In this document: positions 29,601 through 43,239 of the stretch, piece by piece
How the letters are laid out: every line of letters begins with the position of its first letter
Numbering within the stretch: the first letter of the stretch is position 1
Notes under the pieces: generated by a model
What the model saw: the letters and a program-made list of their open reading frames with translations, nothing else
Database searches by the model: none
What the model was told of the DNA's origin: nothing
Position numbers and translations under genes: made by a program
Assembly (NCBI GenBank): GCA_964057225.1
Contig: OZ059895.1
Location: 21,214,688-21,278,687 of the forward strand
DNA from: Auanema rhodensis
Taxonomy: Eukaryota > Nematoda > Chromadorea > Rhabditida > Rhabditidae
DNA: 64,000 nt
Direction: 5' to 3'

Positions 29601-30609
29601 AAATTAGATTCCCCATGTCCATATTAGTCTAAAAACAAATTTTTATTAATATTGGTGCATGGTAACCATGACTTTGAAATTTACGTGAACTTTAATTTAT
29701 GCTAATTAAGTGTACACATGATGTGCGCTTGGTATGTAACTCGCTTCACGTGAAAGATAAAGGGATGCGGTTTTCAAAATTAGATTCCCCATGTCCATAT
29801 TAGTCTAAAAACAAATTTTTATTAATATTGGTGCATGGTAACCATGACTTTGAAATTTACGTGAACTTTAATTTATGCTAATTAAGTGTACACATGATGT
29901 GCGCTTGGTATGTAACTCGCTTCACGTGAAAGATAAAGGGATGCGGTTTTCAAAATTAGATTCCCCATTTCCATATTAGTCTAAAAACAAATTTTTATTA
30001 ATATTGGTGCATGGTAACCATGACTTTGAAATTTACGTGAACTTCAATTTATGCTAATTAAGTGTACACATGATGTGCGCTTGGTATGTAACTCGCTTCA
30101 CGTGAAAGATAAAGAGATGCGGTTTTCAAAATTAGATTTCGCATGTCCATATTAGTCTAAAAACAAAATTTTTATTGATATTGGTGCATGGTAACCATGA
30201 CTTTGAAATTTACGTGAACTTTAATTTATGCTAATTAAGTGTACACATGATGTGCGCTTGGTATGTAACTCGCTTCACGTGAAAGATAAAGAGATATGGT
30301 TTTCAAAATAGATTCCCCATGTCCATATTAGTCTAAAAACGAATTTTTATTGATATTGATTCATGGTAACCATGACTTTGAAAATTACGTGAACTTTAAT
30401 TTATGCTTATTAAGTGTACACGTGATGTGCACTTGGTATGTAACTCGCTTCACGTGAAAGATAAAGGGATGCGGTTTTCAAAATTAGATTCCCCATGTCC
30501 ATATTAGTCTAAAAACAAATTTTTATTAATATTGGTGCATGGTAACCATGACTTTGAAATTTACGTGAACTTTAATTTATGCTAATTAAGTGTACACATG
30601 ATGTGCGCT

Positions 30610-33600
30610 TGGTATGTAACTCGCTTCACGTGAAAGATAAAGAGATGCGGTTTTCAAAATTAGATTTCGCATGTCCATATTAGTCTAAAAACAATTTTTT
30701 ATTGATATTGGTGCATGGTAACCATGACTTTAAAATTTACGTGAACTTTAATTTATGCTAATTAAGTGTACACATGATGTGCGCTTGGTATGTAACTCGC
30801 TTCACGTGAAAGATAAAGTGATGCGGTTTTCAAAATTAGATTCCTCATGTCCATATTAGTCTAAAAACGAATTTTTATTGATATTGATGCATGGTAACCA
30901 TGACTTTGAAATTTACGTGAACTTTAATTTATGCTAATTAAGTGTACACATGATGTGCACTTGGTATGTAACTCGCTTCACGTCAACGATAAAGAGATGC
31001 GGTTTTCAAAATTAGATTCCCCATGTCCATATTAGTCTAAAAACAAATTTTTATTAATATTGGTGCATGGTAACCATGACTTTGAAATTTACGTGAACTT
31101 TAATTTATGCTAATTAAGTGTACACATGATGTGCACTTGGTATGTAAAACGCTTCACGTCAAAGATAAAGAGATGCGGTTTTCCAAATTAGATTCCCCAT
31201 GTCCATATCAGTTCAAAAACAAATTTTTGTTGATATTGGTGGATGGTAACCATGACTTTGAAATTTACGTGAACTTTAATTTATGCTAATTAAGTGTACA
31301 CATGATGTGCGCTTGGTATGTAACTCGCTTCACGTGAAAGATAAAGGGATGCGGTTTTCAAAATTAGATTCCCCATGTCCATATTAGTCTAAAAACAAAT
31401 TTTTATTAATATTGGTGCATGGTAACCATGACTTTGAAATTTACGTGAACTTTAATTTATGCTTATTAAGTGTACACGTGATGTGCACTTGGTATGTAAC
31501 TTGCTTCACGTGAAAGATAAAGGGATGCGGTTTTCAAAATTAGATTCCCCATGTCCATATTAGTCTAAAAACAAATTTTTATTAATATTGGTGCATGGTA
31601 ACCATGACTTTGAAATTTACGTGAACTTTAATTTATGCTAATTAAGTGTACACATGATGTGCGCTTGGTATGTAACTCGCTTCACGTGAAAGATAAAGAG
31701 ATGCGGTTTTCAAAATTAGATTCCCCATTTCCATGTTAATCTAAAAACAAGTTTTTATTAATATTGGTGCATGGTAACCATGACTTTGAAATTTACGTGA
31801 ACTTTAATTTATGCTAATTAAGTGTACACATGATGTGCGCTTGGTATGTAACTCGCTTCACGTGAAAGATAAAGAGATGCGGTTTTCAAAATTAGATTCC
31901 TCATGTCCATACTAGTCTAAAAACGAATTTTTATTGATATTGATGCATGGTAACCATGACTTTGAAATTTACGTGAACTTTAATTTATGCTTATTAAGTG
32001 TACACGTGATGTGCACTTGGTATGTAACTTGCTTCACGTGAAAGATAAAGGGATGCGGTTTTCAAAATTAGATTCCCCATGTCCATACTAGTCTAAAAAC
32101 GAATTTTTATTGATATTGATGCATGGTAACCATGACTTTGAAATTTACGTGAACTTTAATTTATGCTTATTAAGTGTACACGTGATGTGCACTTGGTATG
32201 TAACTTGCTTCACGTGAAAGATAAAGGGATGCGGTTTTCAAAATTAGATTCCCCATGTCCATATTAGTCTAAAAACGAATTTTTATTGATATTGATGCAT
32301 GGTAACCATGACTTTGAAATTTACGTGAACTTTAATTTATGCTAATTAAGTGTACACATGATGTGCGCTTGGTATGTAACTCGCTTCACGTGAAAGATAA
32401 AGAGATGCGGTTTTCAAAATTAGATTCCTCATGTCCATACTAGTCTAAAAACGAATTTTTATTGATATTGATGCATGGTAACCATGACTTTGAAATTTAC
32501 GTGAACTTTAATTTATGCTTATTAAGTGTACACGTGATGTGCACTTGGTATGTAACTTGCTTCACGTGAAAGATAAAGGGATGCGGTTTTCAAAATTAGA
32601 TTCCCCATGTCCATATTAGTCTAAAAACGAATTTTTATTGATATTGATGCATGGTAACCATGACTTTGAAATTTACGTGAACTTTAATTTATGCTTATTA
32701 AGTGTACACGTGATGTGCACTTGGTATGTAACTCGCTTCACGTGAAAGATAAAGAGATGCGGTTTTCAAAATTAGATTTCGCATGTCCATATTAGTCTAA
32801 AAACAATTTTTTATTGATATTGGTGCATGGTAACCATGACTTTAAAATTTACGTGAACTTTAATTTATGCTAATTAAGTGTACACATGATGTGCGCTTGG
32901 TATGTAACTCGCTTCACGTGAAAGATAAAGTGATGCGGTTTTCAAAATTAGATTCCTCATGTCCATATTAGTCTAAAAACGAATTTTTATTGATATTGAT
33001 GCATGGTAACCATGACTTTGAAATTTACGTGAACTTTAATTTATGCTAATTAAGTGTACACATGATGTGCACTTGGTATGTAACTCGCTTCACGTCAACG
33101 ATAAAGAGATGCGGTTTTCAAAATTAGATTCCCCATGTCCATATTAGTCTAAAAACAAATTTTTATTAATATTGGTGCATGGTAACCATGACTTTGAAAT
33201 TTACGTGAACTTTAATTTATGCTAATTAAGTGTACACATGATGTGCACTTGGTATGTAAAACGCTTCACGTCAAAGATAAAGAGATGCGGTTTTCCAAAT
33301 TAGATTCCCCATGTCCATATCAGTTCAAAAACAAATTTTTGTTGATATTGGTGGATGGTAACCATGACTTTGAAATTTACGTGAACTTTAATTTATGCTA
33401 ATTAAGTGTACACATGATGTGCGCTTGGTATGTAACTCGCTTCACGTGAAAGATAAAGGGATGCGGTTTTCAAAATTAGATTCCCCATGTCCATATTAGT
33501 CTAAAAACAAATTTTTATTAATATTGGTGCATGGTAACCATGACTTTGAAATTTACGTGAACTTTAATTTATGCTTATTAAGTGTACACGTGATGTGCAC

Positions 33601-34833
33601 TTGGTATGTAACTTGCTTCACGTGAAAGATAAAGGGATGCGGTTTTCAAAATTAGATTCCCCATGTCCATATTAGTCTAAAAACAAATTTTTATTAATAT
33701 TGGTGCATGGTAACCATGACTTTGAAATTTACGTGAACTTTAATTTATGCTAATTAAGTGTACACATGATGTGCGCTTGGTATGTAACTCGCTTCACGTG
33801 AAAGATAAAGAGATGCGGTTTTCAAAATTAGATTCCCCATTTCCATGTTAATCTAAAAACAAGTTTTTATTAATATTGGTGCATGGTAACCATGACTTTG
33901 AAATTTACGTGAACTTTAATTTATGCTAATTAAGTGTACACATGATGTGCGCTTGGTATGTAACTCGCTTCACGTGAAAGATAAAGAGATGCGGTTTTCA
34001 AAATTAGATTCCTCATGTCCATACTAGTCTAAAAACGAATTTTTATTGATATTGATGCATGGTAACCATGACTTTGAAATTTACGTGAACTTTAATTTAT
34101 GCTTATTAAGTGTACACGTGATGTGCACTTGGTATGTAACTTGCTTCACGTGAAAGATAAAGGGATGCGGTTTTCAAAATTAGATTCCCCATGTCCATAC
34201 TAGTCTAAAAACGAATTTTTATTGATATTGATGCATGGTAACCATGACTTTGAAATTTACGTGAACTTTAATTTATGCTTATTAAGTGTACACGTGATGT
34301 GCACTTGGTATGTAACTTGCTTCACGTGAAAGATAAAGGGATGCGGTTTTCAAAATTAGATTCCCCATGTCCATATTAGTCTAAAAACGAATTTTTATTG
34401 ATATTGATGCATGGTAACCATGACTTTGAAATTTACGTGAACTTTAATTTATGCTAATTAAGTGTACACATGATGTGCGCTTGGTATGTAACTCGCTTCA
34501 CGTGAAAGATAAAGAGATGCGGTTTTCAAAATTAGATTCCTCATGTCCATACTAGTCTAAAAACGAATTTTTATTGATATTGATGCATGGTAACCATGAC
34601 TTTGAAATTTACGTGAACTTTAATTTATGCTTATTAAGTGTACACGTGATGTGCACTTGGTATGTAACTTGCTTCACGTGAAAGATAAAGGGATGCGGTT
34701 TTCAAAATTAGATTCCCCATGTCCATATTAGTCTAAAAACGAATTTTTATTGATATTGATGCATGGTAACCATGACTTTGAAATTTACGTGAACTTTAAT
34801 TTATGCTTATTAAGTGTACACGTGATGTGCACT
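30610..34833. repeat. 2112-bp (12-monomer) tandem duplication
   Basis: Two adjacent copies, about 30610-32721 and 32722-34833, align at 2112 bp (12 x 176). Shared private markers are GATAAAGTGATGCGG, the doubly variant CCATGTTAATCTAAAAACAAG (31731 and 33843), and the TGTAAAACGC/ATCAGTTCAAAA monomer (31107 and 33219). This is the cleanest large tandem duplication in the left block. Confidence 0.8.
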
Positions 34834-35920
34834 TGGTATGTAACTTGCTTCACGTGAAAGATAAAGGGATGCGGTTTTCAAAATTAGATTCCCCATGTCC
34901 ATATTAGTCTAAAAACAAATTTTTGTTGATATTGGTGGATGGTAACCATGACTTTGAATTTTACGTGAACTTTAATTTATGCTAATTAAGTGTACACGTG
35001 ATGTGCACTCGGTATGTAACTCGCTTCACGTGAAATATGAAGAGATGCGGTTTTCAAAATTAGATTCCCCATGTCCATATTAGTCTAAAAACAAATTTTT
35101 ATTGATATTGGTGCATGGCAACCATAACTTTAAAATTTACGTGAACTTTAATTTATGCTAATTAAGTGTACACATGATGTGCACTTGGTATGTAACTCGC
35201 TTCACGTCAAAGATAGAGAGATGCGGTTTTCAAAATTAGATTGCCCATGTCCATATTAGTCTAAAAACAAATTTTGATTAATATTGGTGCTTGGTAACCA
35301 TGACTTTGAAATTTACGTGAACTTTAATTTATGCTAATTAAGTGAACACATGATGTGCACTTGGTATGTAACTCGCTTCACGTGAAAGATAGAGAGATGC
35401 GGTTTTCAAAATAGATTCCCCATGTCCATATTAGTCTAAAAACGAATTTTTATTGATATTGATTCATGGTAACCATGACTTTGAAAATTACGTGAACTTT
35501 AATTTATGCTTATTAAGTGTACACGTGATGTGCACTTGGTATGTAACTCGCTTCACGTGAAAGATAAAGGGATGCGGTTTTCAAAATTAGATTCCCCATG
35601 TCCATATTAGTCTAAAAACAAATTTTTGTTGATATTGGTGGATGGTAACCATGACTTTGAAATTTACGTGAACTTTAATTTATGCTAATTAAGTGTACAC
35701 GTGATGTGCACTCGGTATGTAACTCGCTTCACGTGAAATATGAAGAGATGCGGTTTTCAAAATTAGATTGCCCATGTCCATATTAGTCTAAAAACAAATT
35801 TTGATTAATATTGGTGCTTGGTAACCATGACTTTGAAATTTACGTGAACTTTAATTTATGCTAATTAAGTGAACACATGATGTGCACTTGGTATGTAACT
35901 CGCTTCACGTGAAAGATAGA

Positions 35921-37560
35921 GAGATGCGGTTTTCAAAATAGATTCCCCATGTCCATATTAGTCTAAAAACGAATTTTTATTGATATTGATTCATGGTAAC
36001 CATGACTTTGAAAATTACGTGAACTTTAATTTATGCTTATTAAGTGTACACGTGATGTGCACTTGGTATGTAACTCGCTTCACGTCAAAGATAAAGGGAT
36101 GCGGTTTTCAAAATTAGATTCCCCATGTCCATATTAGTCTAAAAACAAATTTTTATTAATATTGGTGCATGGTAACCATGACTTTGAAATTTACGTGAAC
36201 TTTAATTTATGCTAATTAAGTGTACACATGATGTGCGCTTGGTATGTAACTCGCTTCACGTGAAAGATAAAGAGATGCGGTTTTCAAAATTAGATTCCCC
36301 ATGTCCATATTAGTCTAAAAACAAATTTTTATTGATATTGGTGCATGGCAACCATAACTTTAAAATTTACGTGAACTTTAATTTATGCTAATTAAGTGTA
36401 CACATGATGTGCACTTGGTATGTAACTCGCTTCACGTGAAAGATAGAGAGATGCGGTTTTCAAAATAGATTCCCCATGTCCATATTAGTCTAAAAACGAA
36501 TTTTTATTGATATTGATTCATGGTAACCATGACTTTGAAATTTACGTGAACTTTAATTTATGCTAATTAAGTGAACACATGATGTGCACTTGGTATGTAA
36601 CTCGCTTCACGTGAAAGATAAAGAGATGCGGTTTTCAAAATAGATTCCCCATGTCCATATTAGTCTAAAAACGAATTTTTATTGATATTGATTCATGGTA
36701 ACCATGACTTTGAAAATTACGTGAACTTTAATTTATGCTTATTAAGTGTACACGTGATGTGCACTTGGTATGTAACTCGCTTCACGTCAAAGATAAAGGG
36801 ATGCGGTTTTCAAAATTAGATTCCCCATGTCCATATTAGTCTAAAAACAAATTTTTATTAATATTGGTGCATGGTAACCATGACTTTGAAATTTACGTGA
36901 ACTTTAATTTATGCTAATTAAGTGTACACATGATGTGCGCTTGGTATGTAACTCGCTTCACGTGAAAGATAAAGAGATGCGGTTTTCAAAATTAGATTCC
37001 CCATGTCCATATTAGTCTAAAAACAAATTTTTATTGATATTGGTGCATGGCAACCATAACTTTAAAATTTACGTGAACTTTAATTTATGCTAATTAAGTG
37101 TACACATGATGTGCACTTGGTATGTAACTCGCTTCACGTGAAAGATAGAGAGATGCGGTTTTCAAAATAGATTCCCCATGTCCATATTAGTCTAAAAACG
37201 AATTTTTATTGATATTGATTCATGGTAACCATGACTTTGAAATTTACGTGAACTTTAATTTATGCTAATTAAGTGAACACATGATGTGCACTTGGTATGT
37301 AACTCGCTTCACGTGAAAGATAGAGAGATGCGGTTTTCAAAATAGATTCCCCATGTCCATATTAGTCTAAAAACGAATTTTTATTGATATTGATTCATGG
37401 TAACCATGACTTTGAAAATTACGTGAACTTTAATTTATGCTTATTAAGTGTACACGTGATGTGCACTTGGTATGTAACTCGCTTCACGTCAAAGATAAAG
37501 GGATGCGGTTTTCAAAATTAGATTCCCCATGTCCATATTAGTCTAAAAACAAATTTTTAT
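35921..37560. repeat. 702-bp (4-monomer) higher-order repeat, ~2.3 copies
   Basis: A four-monomer unit with two 175-bp members repeats at 702 bp. The marker ACCATAACTTTAAAA (where others read ACCATGACTTT) is at 36351 and 37053, and further related copies lie at 35121 and 37579. Boundaries are approximate. A neighbouring monomer reads AGATTGCCCATG (about 35243 and 35769), a variant seen only here. Confidence 0.65.
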
Positions 37561-39962
37561 TGATATTGGTGCATGGCAACCATAACTTTAAAATTTACGT
37601 GAACTTTAATTTATGCTAATTAAGTGTACACATGATGTGCACTTGGTATGTAACTCGCTTCACGTGAAAGATAGAGAGATGCAGTTTTCAAAATAGATTC
37701 CCCATGTCCATATTAGTCTAAAAACGAATTTTTATTGATATTGATTCATGGTAACCATGACTTTGAAAATTACGTGAACTTTAATTTATGCTAATTAAGT
37801 GTACACGTGATGTGCACTCGGTATGTAACTCGCTTCACGTGAAAGATAGAGAGATGCGGTTTTCAAAATAGATTCCCCATGTCCATATTAGTCTAAAAAC
37901 GAATTTTTATTAATATTGATTCATGGTAACCATGACTTTGAAAATTACGTGAACTTTAATTTATGCTTATTAAGTGTACACGTGATGTGCACTTGGTATG
38001 TAACTCGCTTCACGTCAAAGATAAAGGGATGCGGTTTTCAAAATTAGATTCCCCATGTCCATATTAGTCTAAAAACAAATTTTTATTAATATTGGTGCAT
38101 GGTAACCATGACTTTGAAATTTACGTGAACTTTAATTTATGTTAATTAAGTGTAAACATGATGTGCGCTTGGTATGTAACTCGCTTCACGTGAAAGATAA
38201 AGAGATGCGGTTTTCAAAATTAGATTCCCCATTTCCATATTAGTCTAAAAACGAATTTTTATTGATATTGATGCATGGTAACCATGACTTTGAAATTTAC
38301 GTGAACTTTAATTTATGCTTATTAAGTGTACACGTGATGTGCACTTGGTATTTAACTTGCTTCACGTCAAAGATAAAGAGATGCGGTTTTCAAAATTAGA
38401 TTCCCCATGTCCATATTAGTCTAAAAACAAATTTTTATTAATATTGGTGCTTGGTAACCATGACTTTGAAATTTACGTGAACTTTAATTTATGCTAATTA
38501 AGTGAACACATGATGTGCACTTGGTATGTAACTCGCTTCACGTGAAAGATAGAGAGATGCGGTTTTCAAAATAGATTCCCCATGTCCATATTAGTCTAAA
38601 AACGAATTTTTATTGATATTGATTCATGGTAACCATGACTTTGAAAATTACGTGAACTTTAATTTATGCTTATTAAGTGTACACGTGATGTGCACTTGGT
38701 ATGTAACTCGCTTCACGTGAAAGAAAAAGGGATGCGGTTTTCAAAATTAGATTCCCCATGTCCATATTAGTCTAAAAACAAATTTTTGTTGATATTGGTG
38801 GATGGTAACCATGACTTTGAAATTTACGTGAACTTTAATTTATGCTAATTAAGTGAACACATGATGTGCACTTGGTATGTAACTCGCTTCACGTGAAAGA
38901 TAGAGAGATGCGGTTTTCAAAATAGATTCCCCATGTCCATATTAGTCTAAAAACGAATTTTTATTAATATTGGTGCTTGGTAACCATGACTTTGAAATTT
39001 ACGTGAACTTTAATTTATACTAATTAAGTGAACACATGATGTGCACTTGGTATGTAACTCGCTTCACGTGAAAGATAAAGAGATGCGGTTTTCAAAATTA
39101 GATTCCCCATTTCCATATTAGTCTAAAAACGAATTTTTATTGATATTGATGCATGGTAACCATGACTTTGAAATTTACGTGAACTTTAATTTATGCTTAT
39201 TAAGTGTACACGTGATGTGCACTTGGTATGTAACTTGCTTCACGTGAAAGATAAAGGGATGCGGTTTTCAAAATTAGATTCCACATGTCCATATTAGTCT
39301 AAAAACAAATTTTTATTAATATTGGTGCTTGGTAACCATGACTTTGAAATTTACGTGAACTTTAATTTATGCTAATTAAGTGAACACATGATGTGCACTT
39401 GGTATGTAACTCGCTTCACGTGAAAGATAAAGAGATGTGGTTTTCAAAATAGATTTCCCATGTCCATATTAGTCTAAAAACGAATTTTTATTGATATTGA
39501 TTCATGGTAACCATGACTTTGAAATTTACGTGAACTTTAATTTATGCTAATTAAGTGTACACGTGATGTGCACTCGGTATGTAACTCGCTTCACGTGAAA
39601 TATGAAGAGATGCGGTTTTCAAAATCAGATTCCCCATGTCCATATTAGTCTAAAAACAAATTTTTATTGATATTGGTGCATGGCAACCATGACTTTAAAA
39701 TTTACGTGAACTTTAATTTATGCTAATTAAGTGTACACATGATGTGCACTTGGTATGTAACTCGCTTCACGTCAAAGATAAAGAGATGCGGTTTTCAAAA
39801 TTAGATTCCCCATTTCCATATTAGTCTAAAAACGAATTTTTATTGATATTGATGCATGGTAACCATGACTTTGAAATTTACGTGAACTTTAATTTATGCT
39901 AATTAAGTGTACACATGATGTGCGCTTGGTATGTAACTCGCTTCACGTGAAAGATAAAGAGA

Positions 39963-42900
39963 TGCGGTTTTCAAAATTAGATTCCCCATTTCCATATTAG
40001 TCTAAAAACGAATTTTTATTGATATTGATGCATGGTAACCATGACTTTGAAATTTACGTGAACTTTAATTTATGCTTATTAAGTGTACACGTGATGTGCA
40101 CTTGGTATGTAACTTGCTTCACGTCAAAGATAAAGAGATGCGGTTTTCAAAATTAGATTCCCCATGTCCATATTAGTCTAAAAACAAATTTTTATTAATA
40201 TTGGTGCTTGGTAACCATGACTTTGAAATTTACGTGAACTTTAATTTATGCTAATTAAGTGTACACGTGATGTGCACTCGGTATGTAACTCGCTTCACGT
40301 GAAAGATAGAGAGATGCGGTTTTCAAAATAGATTCCCCATGTCCATATTAGTCTAAAAACGAATTTTTATTAATATTGGTGCTTGGTAACCATGACTTTG
40401 AAATTTACGTGAACTTTAATTTATGCTAATTAAGTGAACACATGATGTGCACTTGGTATGTAACTCGCTTCACGTGAAAGATAAAGAGATGCGGTTTTCA
40501 AAATTAGATTCCCCATTTCCATATTAGTCTAAAAACGAATTTTTATTGATATTGATGCATGGTAACCATGACTTTGAAATTTACGTGAACTTTAATATAT
40601 GCTTATTAAGTGTACACGTGATGTGCACTTGGTATGTAACTCGCTTCACGTGAAAGATAAAGGGATGCGGTTTTCAAAATTAGATTCCCCATGTCCATAT
40701 TAGTCTAAAAACAAATTTTTGTTGATATTGGTGCTTGGTAACCATGACTTTGAAATTTACGTGAACTTTAATTTATGCTAATTAAGTGAACACATGATGT
40801 GCACTTGGTATGTAACTCGCTTCACGTGAAAGATAAAGAGATGTGGTTTTCAAAAAAGATTTCCCATGTCCATATTAGTCTAAAAACGAATTTTTATTGA
40901 TATTGATTCATGGTAACCATGACTTTGAAATTTACGTGAACTTTAATTTATGCTAATTAAGTGTACACGTGATGTGCACTCGGTATGTAACTCGCTTCAC
41001 GTGAAATATGAAGAGATGCGGTTTTCGAAATCAGATTCCCCATGTCCATATTAGTCTAAAAACAAATTTTTATTGATATTGGTGCATGGCAACCATGACT
41101 TTAAAATTTACGTGAACTTTAATTTATGCTAATTAAGTGTACACATGATGTGCACTTGGTATGTAACTCGCTTCACGTCAAAGATAAAGAGATGCGGTTT
41201 TCAAAATTAGATTTCGCATGTCCATATTAGTCTAAAAACAAATTTTTATTGATATTGGTGCATGGTAACCATGACTTTAAAATTTACGTGAACTTTAATT
41301 TATGCTAATTAAGTGTACACATGATGTGCGCTTGGTATGTAACTCGCTTCACGTGAAAGATAAAGAGATGCGGTTTTCAAAATTAGATTCCTCATGTCCA
41401 TATTAGTCTAAAAACGAATTTTTATTGATATTGATGCATGGTAACCATGACTTTGAAATTTACGTGAACTTTAATTTATGCTTATTAAGTGTACACATGA
41501 TGTGCGCTTGGTATGTAACTCGCTTCACGTGAAAGATACAGAGATGCGGTTTTCAAAATTAGATTCCTCATGTCCATATTAGTCTAAAAACGAATTTTTA
41601 TTGATATTGATGCATGGTAACCATGACTTTGAAATTTACGTGAACTTTAATTTATGCTTATTAAGTGTACACGTGATGTGCACTTGGTATGTTACTTGCT
41701 TCACGTGAAAGATAAAGGGATGCGGTTTTCAAAATTAGATTCCCCATTTCCATATTAGTCTAAAAACGAATTTTTATTGATATTGATGCATGGTAACCAT
41801 GACTTTGAAATTTACGTGAACTTTAATTTATGCTTATTAAGTGTACACGTGATGTGCACTTGGTATGTAACTTGCTTCACGTCAAAGATAAAGAGATGCG
41901 GTTTTCAAAATTAGATTCCCCATGTCCATATTAGTCTAAAAACAAATTTTTATTAATATTGGTGCTTGGTAACCATGACTTTGAAATTTACGTGAACTTT
42001 AATTTATGCTAATTAAGTGTACACGTGATGTGCACTCGGTATGTAACTCGCTTCACGTGAAAGATAGAGAGATGCGGTTTTCAAAATAGATTCCCCATGT
42101 CCATATTAGTCTAAAAACGAATTTTTATTAATATTGGTGCTTGGTAACCATGACTTTGAAATTTACGTGAACTTTAATTTATGCTAATTAAGTGAACACA
42201 TGATGTGCACTTGGTATGTAACTCGCTTCACGTGAAAGATAAAGAGATGCGGTTTTCAAAATTAGATTCCCCATTTCCATATTAGTCTAAAAACGAATTT
42301 TTATTGATATTGATGCATGGTAACCATGACTTTGAAATTTACGTGAACTTTAATATATGCTTATTAAGTGTACACGTGATGTGCACTTGGTATGTAACTC
42401 GCTTCACGTGAAAGATAAAGGGATGCGGTTTTCAAAATTAGATTCCCCATGTCCATATTAGTCTAAAAACAAATTTTTGTTGATATTGGTGCTTGGTAAC
42501 CATGACTTTGAAATTTACGTGAACTTTAATTTATGCTAATTAAGTGAACACATGATGTGCACTTGGTATGTAACTCGCTTCACGTGAAAGATAAAGAGAT
42601 GTGGTTTTCAAAAAAGATTTCCCATGTCCATATTAGTCTAAAAACGAATTTTTATTGATATTGATTCATGGTAACCATGACTTTGAAATTTACGTGAACT
42701 TTAATTTATGCTAATTAAGTGTACACGTGATGTGCACTCGGTATGTAACTCGCTTCACGTGAAATATGAAGAGATGCGGTTTTCGAAATCAGATTCCCCA
42801 TGTCCATATTAGTCTAAAAACAAATTTTTATTGATATTGGTGCATGGCAACCATGACTTTAAAATTTACGTGAACTTTAATTTATGCTAATTAAGTGTAC

Positions 42901-43239
42901 ACATGATGTGCACTTGGTATGTAACTCGTTTCACGTCAAAGATAAAGAGATGCGGTTTTCAAAATTAGATTTCGCATGTCCATATTAGTCTAAAAACAAA
43001 TTTTTATTGATATTGGTGCATGGTAACCATGACTTTAAAATTTACGTGAACTTTAATTTATGCTAATTAAGTGTACACATGATGTGCGCTTGGTATGTAA
43101 CTCGCTTCACGTGAAAGATAAAGAGATGCGGTTTTCAAAATTAGATTCCTCATGTCCATATTAGTCTAAAAACGAAATTTTATTGATATTGATGCATGGT
43201 AACCATGACTTTGAAATTTACGTGAACTTTAATTTATGC
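39963..43239. repeat. Paralogous satellite segments, offset 1758 bp (10 monomers)
   Basis: About 1.5 kb starting near 39963 recurs starting near 41721. The shared markers are TTTTCGAAATCAGATT (41026 and 42784), CAAAAAAGATTTCCC and TTTAATATATGC. The offset is 10 x 176 minus 2, from two 175-bp class members. The same ordered block reappears at larger spacing near 44.6, 46.4, 47.3, 48.9, 55.1, 57.6 and 60.9 kb. Confidence 0.65.
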